Position numbers and translations under genes: made by a program. A stretch of DNA of 16,013 nt from an uncultured Lachnospiraceae bacterium (GTDB taxonomy: Bacteria; Bacillota; Clostridia; Lachnospirales; Lachnospiraceae), in NCBI GenBank assembly GCA_902773445.1, contig CACYEU010000075.1, forward strand, positions 1 through 16,013. The letters are read 5' to 3'. This document shows positions 7,404-14,750 of this stretch, piece after piece; position 1 is the first letter of the stretch, and the number at the start of each line of letters is the position of its first letter. The notes below the pieces were generated by a model. It ran no database searches. It was given only the letters and a program-made list of their open reading frames with translations, and was not told the DNA's origin.

Positions 7404-7412
7404 ATTCATATG
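7391..7412 (+). promoter_or_regulatory. Probable ArsR/SmtB-family operator
   Basis: CATATGA (7391-7397) and TCATATG (7406-7412) form a perfect 7-bp inverted repeat with an 8-bp AT-rich spacer that contains the -10. This resembles the TGAA/TTCA-type imperfect palindromes bound by SmtB, CzrA and CadC proteins. The apo-repressor would cover the -10, and metal would release it. Confidence 0.65.
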
Positions 7413-7450
7413 AACGACGACAAATATGTTCTTGAAAAGGAGATACACTG

Positions 7451-7789
7451 ATGCCTTATATTCACGACGATACTGAAGAATGCAAAGACTGCCATATGAT
7501 CGCAGATGTAACCGAGAATGAACTGATCGATCTCGCCGAACTGTTTAAAATCTTCGGAGATTCAACGCGGATCAAGATCCTTTTTGATCTGTTCCACGGA
7601 GAAAAGAATGTCTCCCAGATCTGTGAAGACCTTGAAATGAACCAGTCGGCGATCTCTCATCAACTGAAGATCCTGCGCACCTCAAAGCTGGTCGGCGCCA
7701 GACGCGACGGTAAATCGATCTATTACTCGCTGGCCGATGAGCATGTGCGTATGATCATCGAGATGGGCAAAGAACATATTGAGGAATGA
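7451..7789 (+). CDS. ArsR/SmtB-family metal-responsive repressor (112 aa)
   Basis: This winged-helix repressor is expected to bind the operator at its own promoter and leave it when Zn2+, Cd2+ or Pb2+ binds. The HTH core is VSQICEDLEMNQSAISHQLKILRTSKLV, followed by the beta-wing. The C-terminal helix DEHVRMIIEMGKEHIEE keeps the alpha-5 zinc site of SmtB/CzrA: D96, H98, H109 and E112. There is also an N-terminal C11-x-x-C14-H15 and a single C58 in the alpha-3 region, where CadC-type sensors have two cysteines, so an alpha-3N-like site may exist in part. AAAGGAG (about 7436-7442) precedes the ATG. It is the first gene of the efflux operon, ending 36 bp before the HMA gene. Confidence 0.93.
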   Translation: MPYIHDDTEECKDCHMIADVTENELIDLAELFKIFGDSTRIKILFDLFHGEKNVSQICEDLEMNQSAISHQLKILRTSKLVGARRDGKSIYYSLADEHVRMIIEMGKEHIEE

Positions 7790-7825
7790 GGCAAACTATT
7801 GTCTTTAATTAAAGGAGAATCGACC

Positions 7826-8041
7826 ATGAAAAAGAAATACAAATGCGAAATCGACTGTGCCAACTGTGCTGCTAAAGTTCAGGAAGCGATTCTGAAGATC
7901 GACGGCGTTCAGGACGCCAGTGTCAATTTCATGACTCAGAAATTCAAGCTTGAGGCGGACGATGACTGTTTTGACGAAATCTTAAAGGAAGCTGTCCGCG
8001 TCGGCAAGAGGATCGAGCCGGACTTTGAAGTCGAATTCTAG
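7826..8041 (+). CDS. Free-standing HMA-domain metal-binding protein (71 aa)
   Basis: This small cytoplasmic protein consists of a single heavy-metal-associated domain with the CxxC motif DCANCA near the N-terminus, as found at the front of CadA/ZntA ATPases. It probably holds Zn2+ or Cd2+ for the ATPase encoded 15 bp downstream. The start at 7826 is chosen because AAAGGAG (7812-7818) lies 7 nt upstream; a TTG reading from 7799 would place that site inside the coding sequence. A conserved D10/C11-C14 cluster and the acidic stretch EADDDCFDE are visible. It appears to be the metal-binding domain that the ATPase itself lacks. A copper role is less likely given the ATPase subtype. Confidence 0.88.
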   Translation: MKKKYKCEIDCANCAAKVQEAILKIDGVQDASVNFMTQKFKLEADDDCFDEILKEAVRVGKRIEPDFEVEF

Positions 8042-8056
8042 AGGATGTAACTGCAG

Positions 8057-9949
8057 ATGTCTACCAAGCTCAAAAAAGAACTGCGGCGCATCATATGCGC
8101 GCTGATCATCTTCCTGGTCATTCTGGTCATACATAAGGCGAATCTGATGCCGTTCATTTTCGACCGGAGATGGCCGGCGACTGCCGTTTATCTGGTTCCC
8201 TATCTGATTGCAGGTTATGATGTGATCTGCAAAGCTTTCCTCGGCATCATCCACGGACAGATGCTCGACGAATCGTTCCTGATGACGATCGCCTCGATTG
8301 GCGCGATTGTCACCGGAGAGGCCGAGGAAGCCGCAGCTGTCATGCTGTTCTACCAGATCGGCGAATGGTTCCAGCGCTATGCGGTCGGCCAGTCGCGCAA
8401 ATCCATCTCTGACCTGATGGATATCGCGCCGGACTATGCGAATCTCGAGCTTGAAGACGGTTCGGTCGAGGAGGTCGATCCCGAAGATGTCGAGATCGGC
8501 AGCGTTCTGGTCGTCAAACCGGGCGAGAAGATCCCGATCGACGGCACGGTTCTTTCAGGCGAGAGCATGATCAACACGGCGGCTCTGACCGGAGAATCCG
8601 TACCGCGCTCGGCGCATGAAGGAGATCAGGTGATCTCCGGATGCATCAACGGCGACGGCCTGCTGCGTATCCGCGCTGAGAAAGTCTATGAGGATTCGAC
8701 GGTTGCAAGGATCCTGGAACTGGTCGAGAATGCCACCGAAAAGAAATCCCACACCGAGAATTTTATCACTCGCTTCGCGCGGGTCTATACACCTGCCGTC
8801 GTGATCGCAGCGGTGCTGCTCGCAGTCATTCCGTCGCTGATCACCGGCTCATGGATAACCTGGATCTACCGCGCCTGTACCTTCCTTGTCATCTCCTGTC
8901 CGTGCGCACTGGTCATTTCGATTCCGCTCGCTTTCTTCGCCGGGATCGGCGCCGCCTCGAAATCCGGTGTCCTGGTCAAAGGTTCGAACTATCTCGAGCT
9001 TCTGGCCGACCTCGATACGCTTGTATCCGACAAGACCGGCACACTGACCGAAGGCAATTTCGCGGTCAGCGAGATCATTCCGGCAGACGGCGTTTCACCG
9101 GAGGCTGTCCTGCGCGACGCCGCGCTGGCTGAGGGCATGTCAACGCACCCGATCGCCGTGTCGATCAGAGACGCGTGGGAAGACCGGTATCCGGACCACG
9201 ATGTCCTGTCAAATACCGATGTCGAAAATGTCCCTGGTCAGGGACTGATCGCCAAAGAAGGCAATGAACTGATCTTTGTCGGCAACGGCCGCCTCATGGA
9301 AAATCATGCCATCCCATACCGGCCGGTCAGAGACTCTGCGGCTACGATCTGCTATGTTGCCCGCAACGGAGATTATCTCGGTCCGATCCTGATTCAGGAT
9401 CGTGTCAAAAACGACGCGAAGGGAGCTATCCGCGCTCTCAAGGAAAACGGTGTGCGCCGTGTCGTCATGCTGACCGGCGATCACGAAAATGTCGGCCGGG
9501 CAGTTGCAGAGCAGCTCGGTGTCGATGAATTCTACGCTGAGATGCTTCCGCAGGATAAGGTCGAGAAACTCGAAGAACTGCTCACGCAGAAAGAAAACGG
9601 CTATCTGGGCTTTATCGGCGACGGCATCAACGATGCCCCGTCACTGTCGCGCGCCGATGTCGGCATCGCAATGGGCGGTGTCGGTTCAGACGCCGCGATC
9701 GAGGCAGCCGATGTCGTGATCATGGATGACAGTCTCCCCCGGATCCCCGCTGTGATCGCGATCGCCCGGCGCACGATCAGGATCGCGAGACAGAATATCG
9801 TCTTCGCGCTCGGCGTCAAGGCATTGATCCTGATCCTCGGCGCGCTCGGTATTGCAGGCATGTGGGCTGCGGTCTTCGCCGATGTCGGTGTCGCGGTTCT
9901 CTGCATTCTGAACTCGATGAGACTTCTGCTGCACAAGAAGACGATCTGA
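8057..9949 (+). CDS. P1B-type Zn2+/Cd2+/Pb2+-exporting ATPase without N-terminal HMA domain (630 aa)
   Basis: This is an inner-membrane ATPase that pumps soft divalent metals out of the cell. Visible motifs are actuator TGES (178-181), the transmembrane CPC (C281-P282-C283), phosphorylated Asp in DKTGT (D325), the P1B-specific HP pair (H364-P365) and GDGIND (from 521). K588 in the penultimate membrane helix and D609 in FADVGVAVL of the last helix mark the P1B-2 (ZntA/CadA) subgroup. The chain begins almost directly at the first membrane helices, so the usual HMA domain is absent and is supplied by the gene upstream. AGAGGA lies about 11 nt before the ATG. The first gene of the operon is a zinc/cadmium-type repressor, which supports the substrate. 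Confidence 0.94.
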   Translation: MSTKLKKELRRIICALIIFLVILVIHKANLMPFIFDRRWPATAVYLVPYLIAGYDVICKAFLGIIHGQMLDESFLMTIASIGAIVTGEAEEAAAVMLFYQIGEWFQRYAVGQSRKSISDLMDIAPDYANLELEDGSVEEVDPEDVEIGSVLVVKPGEKIPIDGTVLSGESMINTAALTGESVPRSAHEGDQVISGCINGDGLLRIRAEKVYEDSTVARILELVENATEKKSHTENFITRFARVYTPAVVIAAVLLAVIPSLITGSWITWIYRACTFLVISCPCALVISIPLAFFAGIGAASKSGVLVKGSNYLELLADLDTLVSDKTGTLTEGNFAVSEIIPADGVSPEAVLRDAALAEGMSTHPIAVSIRDAWEDRYPDHDVLSNTDVENVPGQGLIAKEGNELIFVGNGRLMENHAIPYRPVRDSAATICYVARNGDYLGPILIQDRVKNDAKGAIRALKENGVRRVVMLTGDHENVGRAVAEQLGVDEFYAEMLPQDKVEKLEELLTQKENGYLGFIGDGINDAPSLSRADVGIAMGGVGSDAAIEAADVVIMDDSLPRIPAVIAIARRTIRIARQNIVFALGVKALILILGALGIAGMWAAVFADVGVAVLCILNSMRLLLHKKTI

Positions 9950-9993
9950 TGATCATCGCCATACCGGCAAGATATCATGCTGACCAATAAGAA

Positions 9994-10021
9994 AAGCGGC
10001 CCTGTTCATTGCGGGCCGCTT
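9994..10021 (+). terminator. Bidirectional rho-independent terminator between convergent genes
   Basis: A 9-bp stem (AAGCGGCCC 9994-10002 with GGGCCGCTT 10013-10021) has a 10-nt loop. It is followed by TATTTCTTT on the plus strand and by TTTTCTTATT on the minus strand. It ends the efflux operon and probably also the lipoprotein gene read from the other side. Confidence 0.8.
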
Positions 10022-10068
10022 ATTTCTTTATGTATTATTCTGTTCGGACAGATCCGAAAGAGATCTGC

Positions 10069-10899
10069 TTACTCAGCCACTCCTTCCGGAAGCTTGAAGT
10101 TTTCTTCCGGAACTTCATTGTAATCGCTGAGACTGATATCCAGAACAGCCGTCGCCGAAACATCCATGCTCTGGCCTTCTGTGATCTCATACTTGCCTGA
10201 ACCGGAGAACTCCTTGATCTCCATAGATGTCATCAGATAGCTGTCCTTGTCATATGTCATCTTGAGTGTGCCGGCATCGATCTTGACCTCGGCCTTGTCG
10301 ATCGCTTCGAGTGCGGTATCCAGTCCGTCGATCTCTTTGTCCCCGACGACAGTCTTGATCAGATCCTTGATGTCGATCTGTGTCAGATCACATGTCAGCT
10401 CATAGACATCGTCAGACTCGGCAAATTCAAGCTTTTCTTTGATCGTATCCGGCAGATCCACTTTGAGATCTTCGTCATCGAAGTCCATATCCGAGGTTGA
10501 CCAGGAATCCTCGTCCGCTGTCTTTCCGTACATCTTCTTATTCTCCAGATCAACATAGACCTCCGGCTCAGCCTTCTGAGTCTCGCCCATCATCGTCATT
10601 GAGAACGTGCCTTTGCCGTGGATGATCGTTTTGCTGAGATCAGCATTGGCATCAAATTCGATCGGAGCCGACATCTCCTCATCTCCGGATGAAACCTTAA
10701 GCTCCAGATTGCCTTTTCCGGTAAGGCTGTAATTCTCAACATCCTCATTTGCCTTTTTGTTCAGATCAAGCAGTTCCTGCGTATTGGTCGGTTTCGGGTC
10801 TTCCTTGGCTTCCTCTTTTGATCCGCATCCGGCGAGCGCGGCCATCGACATCATCAATACGACAGCCAGGCAAATCGAAAGTATTCTCTTTTTTGTCAT
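10069..10899 (-). CDS. Secreted lipoprotein, LppX/DUF6612-like (276 aa)
   Basis: A lipoprotein signal peptide (MTKKRILSICLAVVLMMSMA) ends in the lipobox LAGC with C25 as the lipidated cysteine, so the protein should sit on the outer face of the membrane. The rest is a Lys/Asp/Glu-rich, mostly beta-strand chain (for example SLTGKGNLELKV, GKGTFSMTMMG, VYVDLENKKMYGK, LKMTYDKDSYLMTSMEI). Its repeated pattern of strands and small-molecule-pocket style resembles LolA/LppX-like lipoproteins and the DUF6612 family; that match is from memory and tentative. GGAGAGGTGAC lies directly before the chosen ATG at 10899. A longer reading from 10980 has no ribosome site and would precede the signal peptide. 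It appears monocistronic. Confidence 0.8.
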   Translation of the reverse strand: MTKKRILSICLAVVLMMSMAALAGCGSKEEAKEDPKPTNTQELLDLNKKANEDVENYSLTGKGNLELKVSSGDEEMSAPIEFDANADLSKTIIHGKGTFSMTMMGETQKAEPEVYVDLENKKMYGKTADEDSWSTSDMDFDDEDLKVDLPDTIKEKLEFAESDDVYELTCDLTQIDIKDLIKTVVGDKEIDGLDTALEAIDKAEVKIDAGTLKMTYDKDSYLMTSMEIKEFSGSGKYEITEGQSMDVSATAVLDISLSDYNEVPEENFKLPEGVAE

Positions 10900-10951
10900 G
10901 TCACCTCTCCTTATTGTTTCCTGCACTGTTAACTTGTATCCTGGTATGTTT

Positions 10952-10980
10952 ATCTTACTTGAAGAAAGTCCGGTCTGCAA
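10952..10980 (-). promoter_or_regulatory. Possible promoter of the lipoprotein gene
   Basis: Minus-strand TTGCAG (10975-10980) and TAAGAT (10952-10957) are 17 bp apart, about 50 nt upstream of the ATG. The -35 matches the consensus only partly. Confidence 0.4.
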
Positions 10981-11020
10981 CCGTTAATACCTGACCGGCG
11001 GATGCGGCGAAGTCTGTCAG

Positions 11021-11719
11021 TTACAGTGCCTGCATCAGTCCGGAAAGACCCTTTTCCCTGAAAATCTTCTTGTAATATTCGAGCTCCTCTGCAATGATCT
11101 CATCGATCGCGCGCATGCTGAGCATTTCAACCGGCGCGCAGTCGTCCGTGAGGATATGCTTTGCCTTTCCGTTAATCTGATCCGTCACGATATTGCTGCC
11201 GATCGTATTCGCGGCTCCGAGCCGTCCGACGATGCTGCCGCTGACAGTCAGGCCGTCCGCCGAATCGGCCTCGGTCTCGAGCAGCGCGTATTTTGTCAGC
11301 GACGGTGTGACGGTTCCAAGCAGAAAACACGGGAATACAAAGATCACGATGCAAGCGATGAATCCCGCCGCTGTCAGCAGATTCTGACTGATCGTGACGA
11401 TCAGTACACCGGTGATCCCCAGGATAATATAGCGCCCGAGAACGGGGATCGCCGCGATCCATACCGCCGCGATCAACAGGCGTTTGTAAAGTCTGTCGGG
11501 ATCGGGATCTTTGTCAGCCGAACGTCCGCCGTAGAGATTGCCGAGCGCCATCGCGATCATGATCGTCGAGATGATGATCGTCCAGACGATCTGGGACGAT
11601 GAGAAATACGGCGCCATCAACCGGCTCGCGCCGAGCTCCACCGCCATCATTCCCATGCCCGCAAAGAATTCCGTCAGGTAGAGATAGTATTTATTTTTCA
11701 GGATATTCCTGTTCTTCAA
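11021..11719 (-). pseudogene. Fused MFS/spermidine-synthase-like membrane protein with a large internal deletion (232 aa left)
   Basis: The N-terminal part (YYLYLTEFFAGMGMMAVELGASRLMAPYF, ALGNLYGGRSADKDPDP, FLLGTVTPSLTKYALL, GRLGAANTIGS) matches the membrane half of fused MFS/spermidine-synthase-like proteins. The last 40 residues (HILTDDCAPVEMLSMRAIDEIIAEELEYYKKIFREKG) match the C-terminal end of the same family, which is normally about 500 residues. The last membrane helices and the whole Rossmann aminopropyltransferase-like domain are missing, and the two ends are joined in frame near NTIGS. Only about five membrane segments remain. The start is probably TTG at 11717-11719, since GAGGAGG lies about 5 nt upstream; an upstream GTG at 11755 has no such site. 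The frame is open, so a short protein may still be made, but the catalytic function should be lost. A misassembly cannot be excluded. Confidence 0.7.
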
Positions 11720-11863
11720 AGAATCCTCCTCATTATCTTTGTAACAGTATAACACAGCGATTATCGTCTTGTGTCATATGTAAATAATCTGTTTCGCATG
11801 ATAACCCTGCGTTTTTCCGTGAAAAATAAGCGGAATATTCATGTACAACTGATCGATTCCACA

Positions 11864-11869
11864 TATAAT
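11864..11869 (+). promoter_or_regulatory. -10 element placed for a leaderless transcript
   Basis: A perfect TATAAT ends 6 nt before the ATG at 11876, and TGTACA (11842-11847) lies 16 bp upstream as a weak -35. Transcription would be expected to start at or next to the A of the ATG. Confidence 0.5.
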
Positions 11870-11875
11870 AGACCT

Positions 11876-12604
11876 ATGAAAACCAGAGAATCCATTTTCA
11901 GAAAACTGAAAAGACAGTACGGTCTTTCGATCACGAAAGAGACCGCTCATCCTGCGATGCAGCGCCTGACCGACATTTTCTCTTCAAAGCCAAGGCGGCG
12001 CGGCCGCAGTTTTTCAAGATTCCTGGCTGAGCGGAACCGTAAAAAGAACGCCCGTTTCCCGAAACTTCAGACATATGCCGGGAAGCAGGGCGGCGGCGGA
12101 TACTGCGACAGACTCAGATTCGGCCTGTTCCGCATGAGGTTCAATGGGTGCGAAGTCATCTCCGTCTACAATGTCATGCGCTATCTGGGATACAAACCTG
12201 ACATCAGGGACATTTCCTATGACTTTGAGACAAGCGGCTCACTGCTGTTCGGAGGTTTCGGCGTCCGGCCGGATTCGATCGCCGATTATCTCGAAGAAAA
12301 AACAGGTGCCCGGATCAAATCTCTGGGCCCTGCTCTTTTCAAGGATTACGATTATTATTTTTCCGAGGCGGAAGCCGCGATCTTTACATTCTGGAACGGT
12401 CCGAAAAAATGGACGATCCACACGGTCATGCTCCGCCGCCTTCCGGACGAAAGGGTGCGCGCTCTGAATTTCTACAACAACCGCCTGTTTTCTGATTTCG
12501 ATTCGATCAGCTCTCTCTGTTCAAAGACAGGAAAAGGGCTTGTCCCGATCTCGCTGATCCTGATCTATGATCCGGAAACGATGCCGAACTCTTTAAGCAC
12601 GTGA
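11876..12604 (+). CDS. Putative papain/C39-like cysteine-peptidase-fold protein (242 aa)
   Basis: The N-terminal 65 residues are strongly basic (KPRRRGRSFSRFLAERNRKK). A domain follows whose pattern suits a papain-like or C39-type peptidase: FNGCEVISVYNVMRYLG with candidate nucleophile C92, GSLLFGGFGVRPDSIADYLEEKTG, then IHTVMLRR with H182 and NFYNN with N198. Cys, His and Asn occur in the order expected for a catalytic triad. There is no signal peptide, so it is probably cytoplasmic; substrate and function are unknown. I chose the ATG at 11876 although no Shine-Dalgarno is visible, because a TATAAT ends 6 nt before it. The frame stays open back to a GTG at 11771, so a longer 277-aa protein is possible. 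Its last 40 nt overlap the convergent HAD gene. Confidence 0.65.
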   Translation: MKTRESIFRKLKRQYGLSITKETAHPAMQRLTDIFSSKPRRRGRSFSRFLAERNRKKNARFPKLQTYAGKQGGGGYCDRLRFGLFRMRFNGCEVISVYNVMRYLGYKPDIRDISYDFETSGSLLFGGFGVRPDSIADYLEEKTGARIKSLGPALFKDYDYYFSEAEAAIFTFWNGPKKWTIHTVMLRRLPDERVRALNFYNNRLFSDFDSISSLCSKTGKGLVPISLILIYDPETMPNSLST

Positions 12605-13389
12605 AGCACTCCCTCCTCCGAATTGGACAGTGTAATATAGTCTGCAGCTTCCTTCACGCTGGGCAGGGCATTGGCCATCGCAACGCCTTTTCCGGCGTAT
12701 CGGAGCATCGCGATATCATTCTCAGAATCACCGCATGCCATCACATTTTCAGCGGCGATCCCCAGTTCGTTAGCGAGTATCTTCAATGAGACTCCCTTAT
12801 CGATCCCCTTCGGCATGACTTCGCCGAAATACGGATCTGAAATAAACAGGTTGATCAGCCTGCCGTAAGACTCTTTCAGTCTGAAAAGCAGATCATCCAC
12901 CTGATCCGGTTCACCGCAGATCAGCAGCTTGTTGACCGGGCGGGGAATTTCCCTGAGAAAATCTTTGCTGACCACCACCTTCATCTTGCTTGAAAATTCC
13001 TCGATTCCGACATAGCGGTTGGGTTCCATGCCGGCGATGATCGTATCACCTTTGTAGGTGATGACACAGATACCCGGATATTCTTTTGCCGCCTGATAGA
13101 CCGGTCCGATCATTTCGTTCGGGAGGCGGTAATCATGGATCACATCCCAGGTCCTGCAGTCGATCACCTGTCCGCCGTTAAATCCCATCACATAGCCGCC
13201 GTACTTGTCCATCTCAAGGTCTCTTGCCACATGCAGAACCCCATGAACGGGCCTGCCGGAAGCCAGCGCGATGGTCTTGCCCTTCTTCATCAGGTCGATC
13301 AGAGCTGCCCGGGTGGTCGGCGGTATTTTCTTTTCCGGCGTCGTCAGTGTTCCGTCCAGATCAAGTGCGATCAGTTCATAATCCATCAT
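12565..13389 (-). CDS. Cof-type HAD-IIB family phosphatase (274 aa)
   Basis: This soluble Mg2+-dependent phosphatase belongs to the HAD superfamily, Cof subgroup. These enzymes typically hydrolyse sugar phosphates, nucleotides or other small phosphates with broad specificity. Motif I is DLDGTL (nucleophile D10, general acid D12), motif II is ASGRP, motif III uses the conserved lysine in MPKGIDKG, and motif IV is GDSENDIAML. The C2-type cap lies between motifs II and III, and the length is normal. The start ATGATG (13389/13386) has AAGGAT about 6 nt upstream. It begins 18 nt after the decarboxylase-like gene and is probably in the same operon. The substrate cannot be deduced. Its 3' end overlaps the convergent cysteine-peptidase-like gene. 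Confidence 0.92.
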   Translation of the reverse strand: MMDYELIALDLDGTLTTPEKKIPPTTRAALIDLMKKGKTIALASGRPVHGVLHVARDLEMDKYGGYVMGFNGGQVIDCRTWDVIHDYRLPNEMIGPVYQAAKEYPGICVITYKGDTIIAGMEPNRYVGIEEFSSKMKVVVSKDFLREIPRPVNKLLICGEPDQVDDLLFRLKESYGRLINLFISDPYFGEVMPKGIDKGVSLKILANELGIAAENVMACGDSENDIAMLRYAGKGVAMANALPSVKEAADYITLSNSEEGVLHVLKEFGIVSGS

Positions 13390-13407
13390 TCAGTATCCTT
13401 ATCCTAA

Positions 13408-14739
13408 TTATTCTCCAAACCGTCCGTATTCTTCACCGCAGAAAATGTGCGCGTAACCCGCGGAGTAGTCTCCAGTGCTTTCATCTTCGCTGCCTTTTTT
13501 TGCCGTGAGCCTGAAGCCGGTCTGCTTCTCGAACAGCATCACGCAGTCGGATCCGCCAAACAGGAAATAGCCGACATCCTGACCTTTTTCGACTGTCGCG
13601 CCGGGTTTGATCTCATCGACAAAATTGCAGCTTGAGACCTGTCCCATACCCACCGGGATCATCGCGACCAGTCCATACTCTTCGGTCTCGATCAGCAGGA
13701 CACCGCGGGTCTCGCAGCTCTGCCAGGACAGCGTGTTGGACTCGAGCACATAGAGCTTCGTCTCGGGATTCCAGTAAACGATGCCTCCCACAGCATTTGC
13801 ATAGGGGACATTGTACACGGCTTTGACTGTTCCGCTGACCGGGCTGTGATAGCGATGATAATCATTGTAGTTCAGATACGTATGGGAGAGATATCCTCCG
13901 TTAAACAGCGGTGCATACTCTTTTCCCTCTTCACCCAGAAGCTGTTCGACGGTGATGAAACATGAGTCTTTGATGACGACACCGTCTGCTTTCTTGACCG
14001 GATCAGCCTTGAATCTGCCGTCCTCGTCGATATCCCACACGCCCTGCGGAAGCGAATCAGCCGGCGAAACGACCACTGCGTCATTATCCGGTTCACTGAC
14101 CGGCCGGACATCCGGACTCGACAGTTTGCGGGAGAAGAACTGGTTAAATGTCTTCCAGTTGTCAGAAGACTCATACCAGCCTTTGTCGAGATTCCACGTG
14201 GGATCTTCTTTCAGCATGTCCAGGTATTCAGGTTTCCATGATTCCTCAGTGTCAAGGAAATCCCGCCAGGTGTTATTGTATTCGGTCAGCCACTTGTATA
14301 CCGGCTCCAGATATTCGACTGACGGATAGAACAGTTCCTTACCTTTAAGTTCATCGAGCGGCTGGTCCATCAGCCAGTATACATACAGAATGCTCTGGTC
14401 GCATTTTGTCGCGAAATCCTCATAGCGCTCATCGACCATGATGTTCCACGGCATACAGGTCGTCGTATAGTCCAGAAAATCGTAGATCTCATCCAGGCTC
14501 TGAACGGGATTAGTCTTCTTGTCAGGATTGATTTTTGCAGCCGCGGCGATCGATTCTTCCATATACTGCTCCACGTCGGGATTGGCTTTCAGCATCGCGC
14601 GGAAAGACTCGGACGCCTGATGTTCCTGCGCCGGTTCGGGGGCTGCCTCTTTCGAATGCAGATGTTCAAACGCGAACAGTCCGATCAGAACTGCGATTAT
14701 AACAGCCAGCACGATTTTCCATGTGTGTTTATTCTTCAT
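13408..14739 (-). CDS. Membrane-anchored phosphatidylserine decarboxylase-like protein (443 aa)
   Basis: The C-terminal half is a phosphatidylserine-decarboxylase-type pyruvoyl enzyme: TFNQFFSRKL (197-206), SPADS (225-229), HTYLNYNDYHRYHSPVSGTV with H295 and H298, ETRGV, MGQVSSCNF and YFLFGGSDCVMLFE. Such enzymes cleave themselves before the serine of LGST/GGS, here S397 after G395-G396, to make the pyruvoyl cofactor. The motif reads GGSD instead of the common GST or GSS. Residues 100-195 resemble the decarboxylase-associated (PSDC-type) region. An N-terminal membrane anchor (about 9-25) after MKNKHTWK would place the catalytic part outside the cell, unlike the usual bacterial enzyme on the cytoplasmic face. 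AAAGGG lies about 7 nt before the ATG. It begins 11 nt after the DUF5714 gene, so the two are co-transcribed. The substrate could be phosphatidylserine or another carboxylated compound. Confidence 0.82.
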   Translation of the reverse strand: MKNKHTWKIVLAVIIAVLIGLFAFEHLHSKEAAPEPAQEHQASESFRAMLKANPDVEQYMEESIAAAAKINPDKKTNPVQSLDEIYDFLDYTTTCMPWNIMVDERYEDFATKCDQSILYVYWLMDQPLDELKGKELFYPSVEYLEPVYKWLTEYNNTWRDFLDTEESWKPEYLDMLKEDPTWNLDKGWYESSDNWKTFNQFFSRKLSSPDVRPVSEPDNDAVVVSPADSLPQGVWDIDEDGRFKADPVKKADGVVIKDSCFITVEQLLGEEGKEYAPLFNGGYLSHTYLNYNDYHRYHSPVSGTVKAVYNVPYANAVGGIVYWNPETKLYVLESNTLSWQSCETRGVLLIETEEYGLVAMIPVGMGQVSSCNFVDEIKPGATVEKGQDVGYFLFGGSDCVMLFEKQTGFRLTAKKGSEDESTGDYSAGYAHIFCGEEYGRFGE

Positions 14740-14750
14740 TGTTTTGCCCT

